A stretch of 64,000 nucleotides of DNA from contig NZ_AXAJ01000011.1 of assembly GCF_000472445.1 (NCBI RefSeq), positions 1 through 64,000 on the forward strand. Direction: 5' to 3'. The DNA is from Burkholderia sp. WSM2230 (GTDB taxonomy: Bacteria; Pseudomonadota; Gammaproteobacteria; Burkholderiales; Burkholderiaceae). Positions within the stretch are counted from its first letter, which is position 1, and every line of letters starts with the position of its first letter. Shown here one piece after another: positions 51,775 to 60,564 of this stretch. The translations under genes were made by a program, and so were the position numbers. The notes below the pieces were generated by a model. It was given only the letters and a program-made list of their open reading frames with translations, did not search any database and was not told the origin of the DNA.

Positions 51775-52847
51775 TGCGTGTCTTCCATCTCGTGCTGGCG
51801 CCGCGTTTGTCCGGTGCCGAAGTGCTCGCAAAAGACCTCGCGCTCGATCAGTGCGCCGAAGGAATGGCTGTGTGCGTGGCATCGCTGTTGCCCGCGCATG
51901 CCGATTTCGCCGCGCTCGCCGACGAATTGCATGAGCACGGCGTGCAGTGCTGGTTCCCGAAACAGCGGCATCACACACTGGGCAAGCTGTGGAATCTGTT
52001 TGTCGCCGTGCGGCGGTTTCGCCCCGACGTCATCTTCGCGCATGCCACGATTCCGTCGTTTTATGCGCGGGCGTTGCCGCTTGGCGCGCCGGTGGTCTAT
52101 GTGATGCATTCGGCGACCAACGACTTCGAGCGCCCGCTTTTCAGGCGCGTCGAACATCTTCTGTCGGGGCGCGCGAGTGTGGTGATCGGCGTATCGCAGC
52201 AAGGCGTGAGGGACTACATAGAGGCAATCGGCGTGCATCCGTCCATGACGGTCGTGCCGAATGGCGTCGACCTCGCGCGCTTCGCATTCACTGACGGCGG
52301 CCAACGTGCGAGCAGCGTGCCGCAGATCGTGCAGATTGGCCGATACGCGTCGGTGAAGAATCAACTGCTCACGGTGCAGGCTTTCAGCGAGGTACTCACG
52401 CACGTCGGAGACGCGCAACTCGTACTGTACGGCGTGGTGGAAGACCCTGACTATCAGCGCGCGGTCGTTGCGCTTGCAACGGAACTGAACATTGCAGAGC
52501 GCGTCCTGGTGGCCGGTCCGCGCAGCGACGTCGCGACGGTGCTATCGGAATCGAACGTATTTGTCATGCCGTCGCGCTCGGAAGGACACAGTGTGGCATT
52601 TCTCGAGGCGTTGGCATCCGGTGTGCCGATTGTCGCGAGCCGCATACCGGCGTTCGCATTTGCCAATGGCTTTCCAGGCGTGCAACTGGTCGATACTGAC
52701 AATTCGGGCCGCTACGCCGAGGCCATCGTCACGGCGCTGAGCCAGCAGCGTGTGCAAAGATCGCTTGCCGGGCTCACGCTCAGAGACACGGCCGAGCGAT
52801 ATCGCGCGATTGCGCGGCAGGTGTGCCCGGCGGTATCGGCACGTTAG
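51771..52847 (+). CDS. GT4-type glycosyltransferase, coupled to wzx
   Basis: A 358-residue GT-B enzyme, a clear paralogue of the gene at 22063: both share LAPRLSGAEVL or HAPRLSGAEVL, VMHS..NDFE, RAS.VIGVSQQ, HPSM.V.PNGVD and the EX7E block SEGHSVAFLEALASGVPIVA. The ATG overlaps the wzx stop, so the two are translationally coupled. The likely job is addition of a sugar to the repeat unit. It converges with the zinc-ribbon gene after 18 bases. Confidence 0.9.
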   Translation: MMRVFHLVLAPRLSGAEVLAKDLALDQCAEGMAVCVASLLPAHADFAALADELHEHGVQCWFPKQRHHTLGKLWNLFVAVRRFRPDVIFAHATIPSFYARALPLGAPVVYVMHSATNDFERPLFRRVEHLLSGRASVVIGVSQQGVRDYIEAIGVHPSMTVVPNGVDLARFAFTDGGQRASSVPQIVQIGRYASVKNQLLTVQAFSEVLTHVGDAQLVLYGVVEDPDYQRAVVALATELNIAERVLVAGPRSDVATVLSESNVFVMPSRSEGHSVAFLEALASGVPIVASRIPAFAFANGFPGVQLVDTDNSGRYAEAIVTALSQQRVQRSLAGLTLRDTAERYRAIARQVCPAVSAR

Positions 52848-52865
52848 ACGCTATATACCGCGAGA

Positions 52866-53939
52866 TCAATGATGAGCGTTGACGTCGCGTGTATCCGGCG
52901 CTGGTTCCGGCTCGCGCGCTACCGCTTCCGCAGTTGCAAGCGCCGACTCCTGCATTGCGAGCGTGACGAGATGCCGTGCTTCTTTGCTGCTTGAATCTAT
53001 CTCGAGCGCGCTGCTCGCGTTGCGTGCTACACAATCCCAACGCGCAATGCTGCCGCAGCCTCGTGCGAGGCTCAGCAGTGCCTCGCGCTGCTGTTCGCGC
53101 GTGTTGACGACCGCGCGCAGGTTCTGTGCTTCACGGCTTTGTGGTTGCACGGCCATCGCCGCGGCGAGGCGCGTCTTCGTCGCGAACAAGTTGTTGTTCT
53201 GAAGACTCGCGCGCGCGGCACGCAGGTGCCGCGACAGATCGGCCCGCGCTTTTTCTTCCGCGGTCAGCGGTGCCGCCGCGCCGGGGTTGCGCTTTGCTTG
53301 CGCCGACACGGTTGCGGCGTTCGAGGAAGCAGGCGCTGCGGCGGAGCTGGAGGATATAGCCGAAACAGCGCGCCGAGCGGCCAATGGCGACGATGCCGGT
53401 TGTGTGGACGCGGATGTCGTCGACGATGTCGGTGGCGTAGATGTCTGCTCACGCGGAGCCGCGGCCGCGGCGACGACCGTGGACCGCACCGGCGATGCAG
53501 TTGCGGGACGCATTGTAGCTATCGCCGGCGGCACCATGTTTTGCTGCTTGATTGCGCCCGACACACCGACAGGCTCGCTTTCCGCATCACTGTCGCCGTT
53601 GTGTATGAAGCCCATATACACCGTCGACGCCACGACCAGCGCGGACGCGGCCAACGCAAGCGGCACGCGCAGGCGTTGATGAGCACTCTGGACGACCAGC
53701 GGCTCTTCGATGGTCGCATACGGGTTTGCCAACTCACGCGAGGGGCTCCACATTCTTCGAGCCCGCACGCGGCGTGCACGCAAGGGGCGAGCGTCGTTGA
53801 GCCGCACCGTCAAGGTCGGCACCATCGCCCCAAACGAAGGGACGCTGCGAGCACGACATGAAGGGCATGGCATCGTGCGGGTGCCGAGCGGCGCTCCGCA
53901 CGATTCGCATTCCAAACTATTGTTGTGGTCTGTATTCAT
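52866..53939 (-). CDS. zinc-ribbon membrane protein with TPR-like C-terminus, unknown role
   Basis: A 357-residue protein. Residues 11-28 hold a zinc ribbon (CESC and CPSC, Cys11, 14, 25, 28). A single membrane helix lies at about residues 93-113. It is followed by a long Ser/Thr/Ala/Pro-rich linker and a C-terminal helical region from about 240 resembling tetratricopeptide repeats (ARASLQNNNLFATKTRLAAAM, then two similar units). The order suggests a cytoplasmic ribbon and a periplasmic helical domain. Its position at the edge of the EPS operon hints at a part in secretion, but no known family was recognised. Confidence 0.75.
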   Translation of the reverse strand: MNTDHNNSLECESCGAPLGTRTMPCPSCRARSVPSFGAMVPTLTVRLNDARPLRARRVRARRMWSPSRELANPYATIEEPLVVQSAHQRLRVPLALAASALVVASTVYMGFIHNGDSDAESEPVGVSGAIKQQNMVPPAIATMRPATASPVRSTVVAAAAAPREQTSTPPTSSTTSASTQPASSPLAARRAVSAISSSSAAAPASSNAATVSAQAKRNPGAAAPLTAEEKARADLSRHLRAARASLQNNNLFATKTRLAAAMAVQPQSREAQNLRAVVNTREQQREALLSLARGCGSIARWDCVARNASSALEIDSSSKEARHLVTLAMQESALATAEAVAREPEPAPDTRDVNAHH

Positions 53940-54030
53940 GTTGTTGTTTGATCGCGAGGTTGCAGAGGCGGTGAGTCAACTTGCGTCAGCCGGCGTGCGG
54001 GCCGCCGCAAGTCACGCTTGCGGTGCTCGG

Positions 54031-54660
54031 CTATTGTGCGACAACGTAGCCGCGCGCCTGCATGCATGCACCGTAGGCGGCCCAATAGCGTGTCATGGGC
54101 GGCTCCGGCGCAGGCAGCGGCGGCAGCGCGGCGGTGCCGGGCTGCGAAGCTCCGGGTGCGCTTGCAATCGTAGCCGGCTCAGAGGCAGCCTTTTCCGCGA
54201 TTGCCGCGGAGGCCGGCGCTGCGGCAGATGCCGCGTGCCCGGCCCTCGCGGTTGCAGTTGGCGTGTCGCTTGCCGGAGCGGCAGGCGTCGCAGAGGCGGC
54301 ATTGCCCGCAGTGGCAGTGCCTGGTTTCACTGCGGAAGCTGAACTGGGCGCGGCCGGCGCCATGCCGTCGGGGAGCGCGGGACCACCCGGCGCATGAGAG
54401 AAAGTGCTGGGAGGCAAAGGCGGACGGGAAGGCGCACCAGTCGACGACGTTTTGGTTCCGGCGGGTTTGGGCGGTGGCGTTTGAGGTTCGCGTGCGATGT
54501 TGATCTTGGTCTGCTTGTTCGCAGTCGCGTAGCACATCGCACTGTCGATGCTGCGTTGATACGCGCTTTGACTTCGAACCGGGTAGACCAGCGGCTGCCA
54601 CGCGAAGGCCGCATTGCTAACTGCCATCAAGGTCATCAGGGTGTAGGTTTTGTATCCCAT
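54031..54660 (-). CDS. secreted Pro/Ala-rich protein of unknown function
   Basis: 209 residues: a signal peptide (cut after NAAFA), a short folded-looking segment with one Cys (SMCYATANKQ), a long Pro/Ala/Thr/Ser-rich spacer and a C-terminal motif RYWAAYGACMQARGYVV. The ACMQARGY ending is seen in small outer-membrane or periplasmic proteins of this group (recall, not checked). GGGAG lies eight bases before the ATG. It is 91 bases upstream of the zinc-ribbon gene on the same strand, so the two may form an operon. Confidence 0.65.
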   Translation of the reverse strand: MGYKTYTLMTLMAVSNAAFAWQPLVYPVRSQSAYQRSIDSAMCYATANKQTKINIAREPQTPPPKPAGTKTSSTGAPSRPPLPPSTFSHAPGGPALPDGMAPAAPSSASAVKPGTATAGNAASATPAAPASDTPTATARAGHAASAAAPASAAIAEKAASEPATIASAPGASQPGTAALPPLPAPEPPMTRYWAAYGACMQARGYVVAQ

Positions 54661-55656
54661 CGCAGTCGCTCCCGCAGCGATGTTGAGCCGTTCGCCGGCA
54701 ATTATGCTTCGCGGTGCTTTCTGGTTGCTTCCATCTTGCCGCCAAAAAACGGCGGCTGGCTGCCGCGAAGACTGCTCTCCTCAGACTACCACTCGGGCGC
54801 ACGAAATCAGTGCGTTGTATAACGCGCGAAAACGCCATCGTGCAGTCCAATCAGGCCATGTGGCGTCGACGTTGGCACGTAATCGTGATGCTTGCATTAC
54901 ACAGGTCTTGACGCAAAGGGTGCTTGGCGCAGTGGATAGCGCTTGTATCCATGGCGGAAAACGGCGTGCGCGGCGCGCTATGGCGCGTCCCCAATTGGCT
55001 TATCCGCCGACGAATACATGCCTTACGTTTTCGCCGCCGTCGCGAGACAGGTGTTGCGCAGAGCCGCAGATTTGCGAAAACGCTGGCCTCTTCAGCTGGA
55101 GTACGGTCGGAATCGCTACTTATCGCCTTCGACCACCGCTTCGTTGCACTTATGAAACGTTTATAATTCCTCCGCCAGCGCGCCAAGTAAGTAATACCTG
55201 TGGCGTTCGGGTCGCAATGAGCTTCAGCAAGATTTCCATGTCGGCGCCTTCGGGACGCCGCGCAGTATGGTAAGAACCGCGCTGATCGACAGATCGGGGT
55301 TTTCTTGCCGCCCGCTTGATGTCTGCCGCCAGTTTGCGTCGCGCGTGACAGACGGTATCCCGGAACCAGGATCATTGACAGATGACGGAAAGAATACTGG
55401 CTTTCATTAGCAGTTAGTCATCCTGATGATTGGAAGCACAACGAAAGACAAGCGGTTCTCGTAGTTCTGTTTCGAAAGGAGCGCGGAACACATTGCCGCG
55501 CTGGTCTTCGCTTGCCCCGCGTTTGACATCTTCTAACGGACCTCGTTGCGTCCGGGGGCACCCTTTTGCTTTTTCATCCGACAACATAAAAGACGGCCGG
55601 GCATCGTCCAATGCCGCTCATTCTCGGGGATAACTTTTTTCGCAAAGACAGGGACA
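54661..55656. other. 996-base intergenic region upstream of the second glycosidase
   Basis: No gene is supported; open frames in it give no protein-like sequence. It is more AT-rich than the flanks and contains TATAAT at 55162 without a good -35 partner. It probably carries promoters for the secreted protein (minus) and the glycosidase (plus), each with a long leader. Confidence 0.5.
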
Positions 55657-57957
55657 ATGGTTAGATATTCGAGGTTGATGGGGATTGCCGCCACAACGGC
55701 TCTGGCATCCTTCGGCGTGCAAAATGCACAGGCGCAGGCCAGCACGATCACGGTCGCGGGGCAGCAATACAAGTTGTGCGCGCAGGAGAACGGCAAGTGC
55801 TCGTTTCTTGGCACGGCTTCCGTAGTATTCGGAGCGGTGCCGCCGAATGCCCCGTCGACGATGCTGACGAGTCCCGCCACGTTCAACAACGGTGTCGGCT
55901 GCTATATGGGCGCCGTTTCGCAGACGGATCCGGCGTTCGGTTACGACAAGGCGTGCTGGATGCGCGCGGTAGCGGCGCCTGCACCTGCGCCAGCGCCTGC
56001 ACCCGCACCCGCACCCGCACCCGCACCCGCACCCGCACCTGCACCTGCACCTGCACCTGCACCTGCACCCGCGCCTGCGCCTGCGCCCACGCCCACGCCC
56101 ACGCCCACGCCCACGCCCACGCCAACCCCGACGCCTACACCGTCTCCTTCCCCGTCCGCTACCCCGTCCGCTACCCCCAGCGCCGCCATTTCCTGCGCCG
56201 CGCCGACGCAAATCGCGGGCGGCACAGCCAATGGCGTCATCAGCGCCGACACGCCGAGCAACGATGGTCTGCGCGTGTTCCCGAACAACACCGCGTTCAA
56301 GATTGCCATCACGACGAACGCGCCGGGCGCCGACACCGTCGTCTGGTCCGTGGCGGACTCGAATGGAGCGATCAAAACGCAGGGCAGCTTCGCGGTGAAA
56401 TCGGGCCTACAGACGAGTACGCTGTCGTGCAAGTCGACGTGGGCTGGCTACGGCGCGCTGACCGCGACATTGCGCTCCGCCGGTGGCACGCTGCCGAGAA
56501 GCGGTACGCGGCCAACGGGCATCGCAACCTTCGGCGTGCTGCCCGACCTGAGCCCGGCGCTCGGCACGGTGACCTATGCGCATCAGGACCAGCATCGCTT
56601 TGGCATGCAGGGATTCAACGGCAATATCGCGGCGCTGCGCGCGCTCGGCATTTCGTGGACGATCGACGACCGCCAGGTGTCTGCGATGGAGCCGAACGGT
56701 CCCTACAGCTACACCCCGAGCGTGAACGATCTTGATCCGTTCTACAAGGCCAATCCGGATCAGATGCGCATTGTGCGTCTCGACGGCCTGCCCGCCTGGG
56801 ATTCGAAGACGGGGCAGTTCAACGACAGCTATTACGCGCCGTCGAACTTGACGGAATTCAAGGACTTCATGGCGAGAGTCGGAACCGATACGAGCGTGAT
56901 TCGTGGTGCTAACTATCCCAACCAGCAGAAGAACTATTATCAGGTGACGTGGGAGCCGAGCCTCGGCTGGGCGGACAGCGACGCGAATTTCGTCGCGATG
57001 TACAAGGCCGCTTACGAAGGCATTCACTCGACGGATCCGAACGCGATCGTGATGGGCACCGGCAACCCGTTCGCGGCGAATTGCGACACCTGCACGACGG
57101 GCTATCTGAAGAAGTTCGGCGCACTAGGTCTGTGGAATTACATCGACGCCGTGTCGACGCATGGCTACTGGAATGCCGGCACCTATCCCGCGCATCCGCC
57201 GGAATTGCAGGACGCCGATCCCGATCCGGCGAACCAGGCGAATGCGCTCGACAATCAGATGACGCAACTACGTTCGGTGATGCAGGCAGGCAAGCCCAAC
57301 ATGAAGCTGTTCTTCACGGAAGCGGGCACGAGCTACGATCCCGGACTCAGTTATGGTCCGACGGTTCCGTCGCAGAACCAGTTGTTTGCTCACGCGGCAG
57401 TCGGCGTGCGCGCGCACATCATCGTGCTTGGCGGCGGCGCACAGGTCACCACGCTGTTCTATGGCCCCGACTATCCCGGCGAAGTTGGATATGGGTCGTT
57501 CTTCGATCTGAACAACGCGCAAGGAGCGTTTGGTGCGTCAAACCTCTCGCCGAAGCCAGAGGCGATGGCTTTCGCGACGATGACACGCGTGCTCGACGGC
57601 ACCAATACGCTTGGCCGCGTAAAGGGCACACCATCCGGTACGTTTGCGTATGCGTTCCAGCAACTCGGCAACGGCAAGGTCGTGACGGCCGCGTGGACGC
57701 ATAGCAACGCGCAATGGCCGACGAGCGGCGGCGTGTACAGCCAGACCTACTCGACGAGCTACACGCTCCAGGTCGACGGCGCGGGCACGTCGGGGAATGT
57801 GACGAAAATCGATGGATACGGCAACGTCAGTACGATTGCGTACAGCAACGGCGCTGTCACGCTGACGCTCACCGAGGTCCCTCAGTACATCGTGTCAAAC
57901 AACGCCACGGTGGCGAAGAACAATTCCACCGTTCCACTGGGCTACACGGGACAGTAA
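55657..57957 (+). CDS. secreted multidomain glycoside hydrolase, clan GH-A (GH39/PslG-like)
   Basis: A 766-residue exported protein. A signal peptide (NAQAQA) is followed by a Cys-containing module (about 25-105, AQENGKCSFLGTASVVFG and DKACWM) of a type often attached to secreted carbohydrate enzymes. Then come a long Ala-Pro/Thr-Pro/Ser-Pro linker, an immunoglobulin-like domain (SGTRPTGIATFGVLP) and a TIM-barrel (YYQVTWEPS with the likely acid/base, LFFTEAGTS with the likely nucleophile). It is a paralogue of the gene at 26368, with an added module and linker. ATG 55657 is chosen; ATG 55678 is possible. Confidence 0.82.
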   Translation: MVRYSRLMGIAATTALASFGVQNAQAQASTITVAGQQYKLCAQENGKCSFLGTASVVFGAVPPNAPSTMLTSPATFNNGVGCYMGAVSQTDPAFGYDKACWMRAVAAPAPAPAPAPAPAPAPAPAPAPAPAPAPAPAPAPAPAPTPTPTPTPTPTPTPTPTPSPSPSATPSATPSAAISCAAPTQIAGGTANGVISADTPSNDGLRVFPNNTAFKIAITTNAPGADTVVWSVADSNGAIKTQGSFAVKSGLQTSTLSCKSTWAGYGALTATLRSAGGTLPRSGTRPTGIATFGVLPDLSPALGTVTYAHQDQHRFGMQGFNGNIAALRALGISWTIDDRQVSAMEPNGPYSYTPSVNDLDPFYKANPDQMRIVRLDGLPAWDSKTGQFNDSYYAPSNLTEFKDFMARVGTDTSVIRGANYPNQQKNYYQVTWEPSLGWADSDANFVAMYKAAYEGIHSTDPNAIVMGTGNPFAANCDTCTTGYLKKFGALGLWNYIDAVSTHGYWNAGTYPAHPPELQDADPDPANQANALDNQMTQLRSVMQAGKPNMKLFFTEAGTSYDPGLSYGPTVPSQNQLFAHAAVGVRAHIIVLGGGAQVTTLFYGPDYPGEVGYGSFFDLNNAQGAFGASNLSPKPEAMAFATMTRVLDGTNTLGRVKGTPSGTFAYAFQQLGNGKVVTAAWTHSNAQWPTSGGVYSQTYSTSYTLQVDGAGTSGNVTKIDGYGNVSTIAYSNGAVTLTLTEVPQYIVSNNATVAKNNSTVPLGYTGQ
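55975..56184 (+). repeat. hexamer-like tandem repeat coding for (Ala-Pro)n, (Thr-Pro)n and (Ser-Pro)n
   Basis: About 200 bases made of GCACCC/GCACCT-type units grading into CCCACG units and then TCCCCG units. They encode a stiff dipeptide linker in the glycosidase. The near-exact repetition makes the array liable to length change, always in frame when whole hexamers are gained or lost. Confidence 0.9.
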
Positions 57958-57974
57958 CTTTCACCTAAGCACCT

Positions 57975-58015
57975 GCCGGTATCCTGTGGCGTCAACTGCG
58001 CTCGCAGATACCGGC
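57975..58015. terminator. hairpin between the glycosidase and PaiB-like gene
   Basis: GCCGGTATC and GATACCGGC are exact nine-base arms around a 23-base loop, 18 bases after the glycosidase stop and 16 bases before the PaiB stop on the other strand. There is no T-run. Confidence 0.4.
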
Positions 58016-58030
58016 CCAATGTTGTGTTCT

Positions 58031-58663
58031 TCATTGCTTCAGTGCAGCGCACGCGAGCATCTGATCGCCGATCGGGTTCTCGCGTGCCTTCAGCGCTTCT
58101 CCTGCGCCCTGAATATCGCGCGCGTCCTTGTTCTGGCCGAGTTTGCGTTTGCCGACGAGCCGGGTAATGCCAATCTCCACGCCGACAATTGCTTTGAGCA
58201 TCGCTTCAATGTACTCAGCCGGCGCGTCCCCCATTTTCCAAGGCTGCGGCAGAGCGGCTTCGTGCGTGCGCGTGAGGCGTGCCACTACACCGCGCACATA
58301 TTTCTCGTCGTCGCGAATCGTGATGCGCCCATGCGCATGCGCCACGACGTAATTCCATGTCGGTACCTGCCTGTGCGATTCGTGTTTGCTGGGATACCAG
58401 GTCGGCGAAATGTATGCGTCGCCGGCATGAAAGACCACGAGCACTTCGTCGCCATTCGCGACGTCCTGCCAAACCGGGTTGTTTCGCGCCACATGCGCAT
58501 GCAGCACGCCAAGCTCGCCTTCGTTGGGTGCGAGTTCAAAAGGAATGTGATTCGCGTCGAGTCCGCTCGCGCCATGTGTAATCAGCGTGCCGAACGGGTT
58601 CTGCGCGATAAGCGCATGTAGGACGTCTGTGCGAGCTTCGTTGAAATGGGCCGGTACGTACAT
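58031..58663 (-). CDS. PaiB-like FMN-binding negative transcriptional regulator
   Basis: A 210-residue protein of the FMN-binding split-barrel family: start MYVPAHFNEAR, DANHIPFEL, LHAHVARNNPVW, VVFHAGDAYISPTWYPSK, TWNYVVAHAHG. PaiB was described as a repressor in Bacillus, but such proteins bind FMN and may be enzymes. GGAG lies six bases before the ATG. In many genomes it is divergent from a MocR-type regulator, and here the remains of one lie on the other strand. Confidence 0.88.
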   Translation of the reverse strand: MYVPAHFNEARTDVLHALIAQNPFGTLITHGASGLDANHIPFELAPNEGELGVLHAHVARNNPVWQDVANGDEVLVVFHAGDAYISPTWYPSKHESHRQVPTWNYVVAHAHGRITIRDDEKYVRGVVARLTRTHEAALPQPWKMGDAPAEYIEAMLKAIVGVEIGITRLVGKRKLGQNKDARDIQGAGEALKARENPIGDQMLACAALKQ

Positions 58664-58698
58664 GAATGCTCCAATGGGTTTCTGCCTGCAGTGTGCGC

Positions 58699-58730
58699 CG
58701 GAATTGGTTTATTCTGTAGAGCCAGTTCCG
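58699..58730. promoter_or_regulatory. imperfect inverted repeat in the paiB/mocR divergent promoter
   Basis: CGGAATTGG and CCAGTTCCG match as inverted repeats in eight of nine positions, separated by 14 bases. They lie between the PaiB gene and the MocR remnant, where a MocR operator would be expected. Confidence 0.4.
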
Positions 58731-58753
58731 ATCACTTTTATTGGGCCAGAATT

Positions 58754-58872
58754 ATGGCGCGAGCCGCGCGCGTATTGGACATCCCCGCGCTTGGCTGGTA
58801 CTTGGATTCGGCGGGTTCAGTCGTGCACAAATGGAGGCGGCGGCGCGGCGTCTTGCTCGAGTGATTAGTGAC
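58754..58872 (+). pseudogene. MocR/PdxR-type regulator remnant, start and end only
   Basis: The ATG at 58754 opens MARAARVLDIPAL, which looks like the first codons of a MocR protein. A few bases on, in a different frame, comes LVLGFGGFSRAQMEAAARRL followed by ARVISD, which is the typical last helix of the MocR aminotransferase-like domain. A full gene has about 480 codons, so nearly all of it (roughly 1.4 kb) is missing and the junction, near 58785-58800, is out of frame. Only a 36-codon ORF remains. The divergent PaiB neighbour is the usual partner of such a regulator. Confidence 0.75.
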
Positions 58873-58928
58873 GCCATGCACTCAGGCATAAAGCCGCGGC
58901 GCAAAAAGACGGAACTCGTATGGCTGGC

Positions 58929-58967
58929 AAAAAAAATGGCCTCCCGCTGTAACGCAGCGGGAGGCCA
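58929..58967 (-). terminator. intrinsic terminator of the third glycosidase gene
   Basis: A perfect 13-base-pair stem (arms 58937-58949 and 58955-58967) with a five-base loop. On the minus strand it is followed by eight T residues (A-run 58929-58936). It lies 31 bases past the glycosidase stop. Confidence 0.92.
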
Positions 58968-58998
58968 GATTCGAATGCAAATGCGGGTATTCGCCGGA

Positions 58999-60564
58999 TC
59001 AGGTGTCCGCGTGGCTCGACGTAAATGTGGTGAATGCACCGTACGGCGGATTCAGTGCAGTACCGTTCGTCATAATGCCAAACGTGTTGTTGCCGCTATC
59101 GAGCACGTAGTACATGACGGACTGGATGTTGTGCGTCTTGCGTGCCGCATAGAACGAGCCGAGTTGCGACGTGATGTAATTCGCCCGATACGTCTGCGTC
59201 TGTTCCGGGCCGGTATTCCATTCCGTAATAAAGAACGGCACGCCGTATCTGGCCTTGCAATAGGTAGGCAGGTCGATGCCGGGACCCGCGCCGTCCGTGC
59301 CGATGTCGAAAATGTTGCCATACACTTCGTAGTTGTGCCACGTCGTGATGTCCCAGCGCACCTTCGGGTAACCACCGCTGCCGTCGGGCTGCATGCCGTC
59401 CCACAGCGCGTCGGACGCGCCGACATCGGCGACGCAGAAGTTGATCCCGCATTTCGCGCCGGGCTGAGCCGCCTTCACGCCGTCGATCATGCCGCGCATC
59501 GCGCCACGCATGATCGGCCAGTTTGCATTGTTGAAGTCGAGTGCCTTGGTGCCCGCGTTGGTCGAATCGATAATGATCGCCCGGTCGCGCGTCAACTCGT
59601 TGCCGCATTCATAGAACGTCACGCCGTAAGGTTTCAGCGTATTGGCGATTGTGAAGGCCGGCCCATAACAGGCGTTGTAGGCGGCGGACTCGCCCGCCAG
59701 TAGATTGCCGCTGCTGTCGCGAAGACCCAGGTTCACCAGCACGAGCAGCGTCATGCCAGCCGATTGGAATGCCTGCGCAAGCTTGACCACGGCATTGAGT
59801 TGAGCAGGGTCGGCTGAGCAGCCGACACGGTAGCTCGTGCAACCGAGACCCTTCAGGATCGAGACGACCTGCGAGGGCGTGTACGTGTAGTCGAAGTGTC
59901 CGTTTATGCCGAAGAAGCTGCCAGCGCTTGCCGCGACGGGCGTGCGCGGATCGCTGCACGGCAGCCATTGTGCGGAGACCTCTGCATTGGCATAGAACTG
60001 TCCGCTCGTATTGCGGCAATAGATCTTGCCGCCGTACCAGAGCACCAGCGTCACGTCGTAGTTGATACCCACCACAGCGCCGTTTCGCGAGATGACGCCA
60101 TTGGTGAGCGTCCAAACGGCGCCCGTCTTGTCGATGATGCTGGAGGCGGAAGGCATGGTGGTGCCGTCCGGCGAAGTGGTGCCGAGGCGTGGATCGCTCG
60201 AAGCCTGCCACGTCGATCCAGTCCACTGGTAGAACTGGCCGCTCGTGTTCTCAACGTAGATGTTGCCGTTGAAACACAGCGCGAGAACCACGTTGTAGTT
60301 GTTGCCGGCCTTCGCACCGTTGCGATAGGCGACGCCGCCAGAAAGCGTCCAGGTCGCGCCCGCGCCGTCGATCAGGGACGTTGCCGGGGGCATCGCCGTA
60401 CCGTTCGCAGAAGCAGTCTTTGCGTTTGCGGTGGTCTTCTGGGCCCCTGAAATGGAAGTCGTCGCGCTTGACTCTTCCGTGCCGCCGCCGCCGCCGCATG
60501 CGCTCAACACCACACTGCCGCCCAGCGCTGTCAGTGCACCAATAAATTGTCGTCTTTTCAACAT
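58999..60564 (-). CDS. exported lipoprotein glycosidase with duplicated N-terminal module
   Basis: 521 residues. The N-terminus MLKRRQFIGALTAL with lipobox SAC suggests a Tat-like lipoprotein signal. Two copies of a 70-residue module follow (about 55-125 and 135-205), each with ATWTLSGGV or AVWTLTNGV and NTSGQFY and a closing SDPR. The rest (about 215-521) is a TIM-barrel: YECGNELTRD gives the likely acid/base Glu and FFITEWNTG the likely nucleophile, as in clan GH-A. The substrate is unknown; EPS is inferred from position. Confidence 0.82.
   Translation of the reverse strand: MLKRRQFIGALTALGGSVVLSACGGGGGTEESSATTSISGAQKTTANAKTASANGTAMPPATSLIDGAGATWTLSGGVAYRNGAKAGNNYNVVLALCFNGNIYVENTSGQFYQWTGSTWQASSDPRLGTTSPDGTTMPSASSIIDKTGAVWTLTNGVISRNGAVVGINYDVTLVLWYGGKIYCRNTSGQFYANAEVSAQWLPCSDPRTPVAASAGSFFGINGHFDYTYTPSQVVSILKGLGCTSYRVGCSADPAQLNAVVKLAQAFQSAGMTLLVLVNLGLRDSSGNLLAGESAAYNACYGPAFTIANTLKPYGVTFYECGNELTRDRAIIIDSTNAGTKALDFNNANWPIMRGAMRGMIDGVKAAQPGAKCGINFCVADVGASDALWDGMQPDGSGGYPKVRWDITTWHNYEVYGNIFDIGTDGAGPGIDLPTYCKARYGVPFFITEWNTGPEQTQTYRANYITSQLGSFYAARKTHNIQSVMYYVLDSGNNTFGIMTNGTALNPPYGAFTTFTSSHADT

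Noticed and set aside
54868..54894. TGGCACG with downstream TTGCA as a sigma-54 promoter
   Set aside because: The spacing between GG and GC is well over ten bases.
54650..55273. 207-codon open frame in the gap before the second glycosidase
   Set aside because: Sequence is Cys/Arg-rich without structure, lacks a ribosome binding site and starts inside the antisense of the secreted protein gene.
55883..56125. antisense repeat frame (Ala-Gly-Ala-Gly) opposite the hexamer array
   Set aside because: Simple consequence of the repeat read on the other strand.
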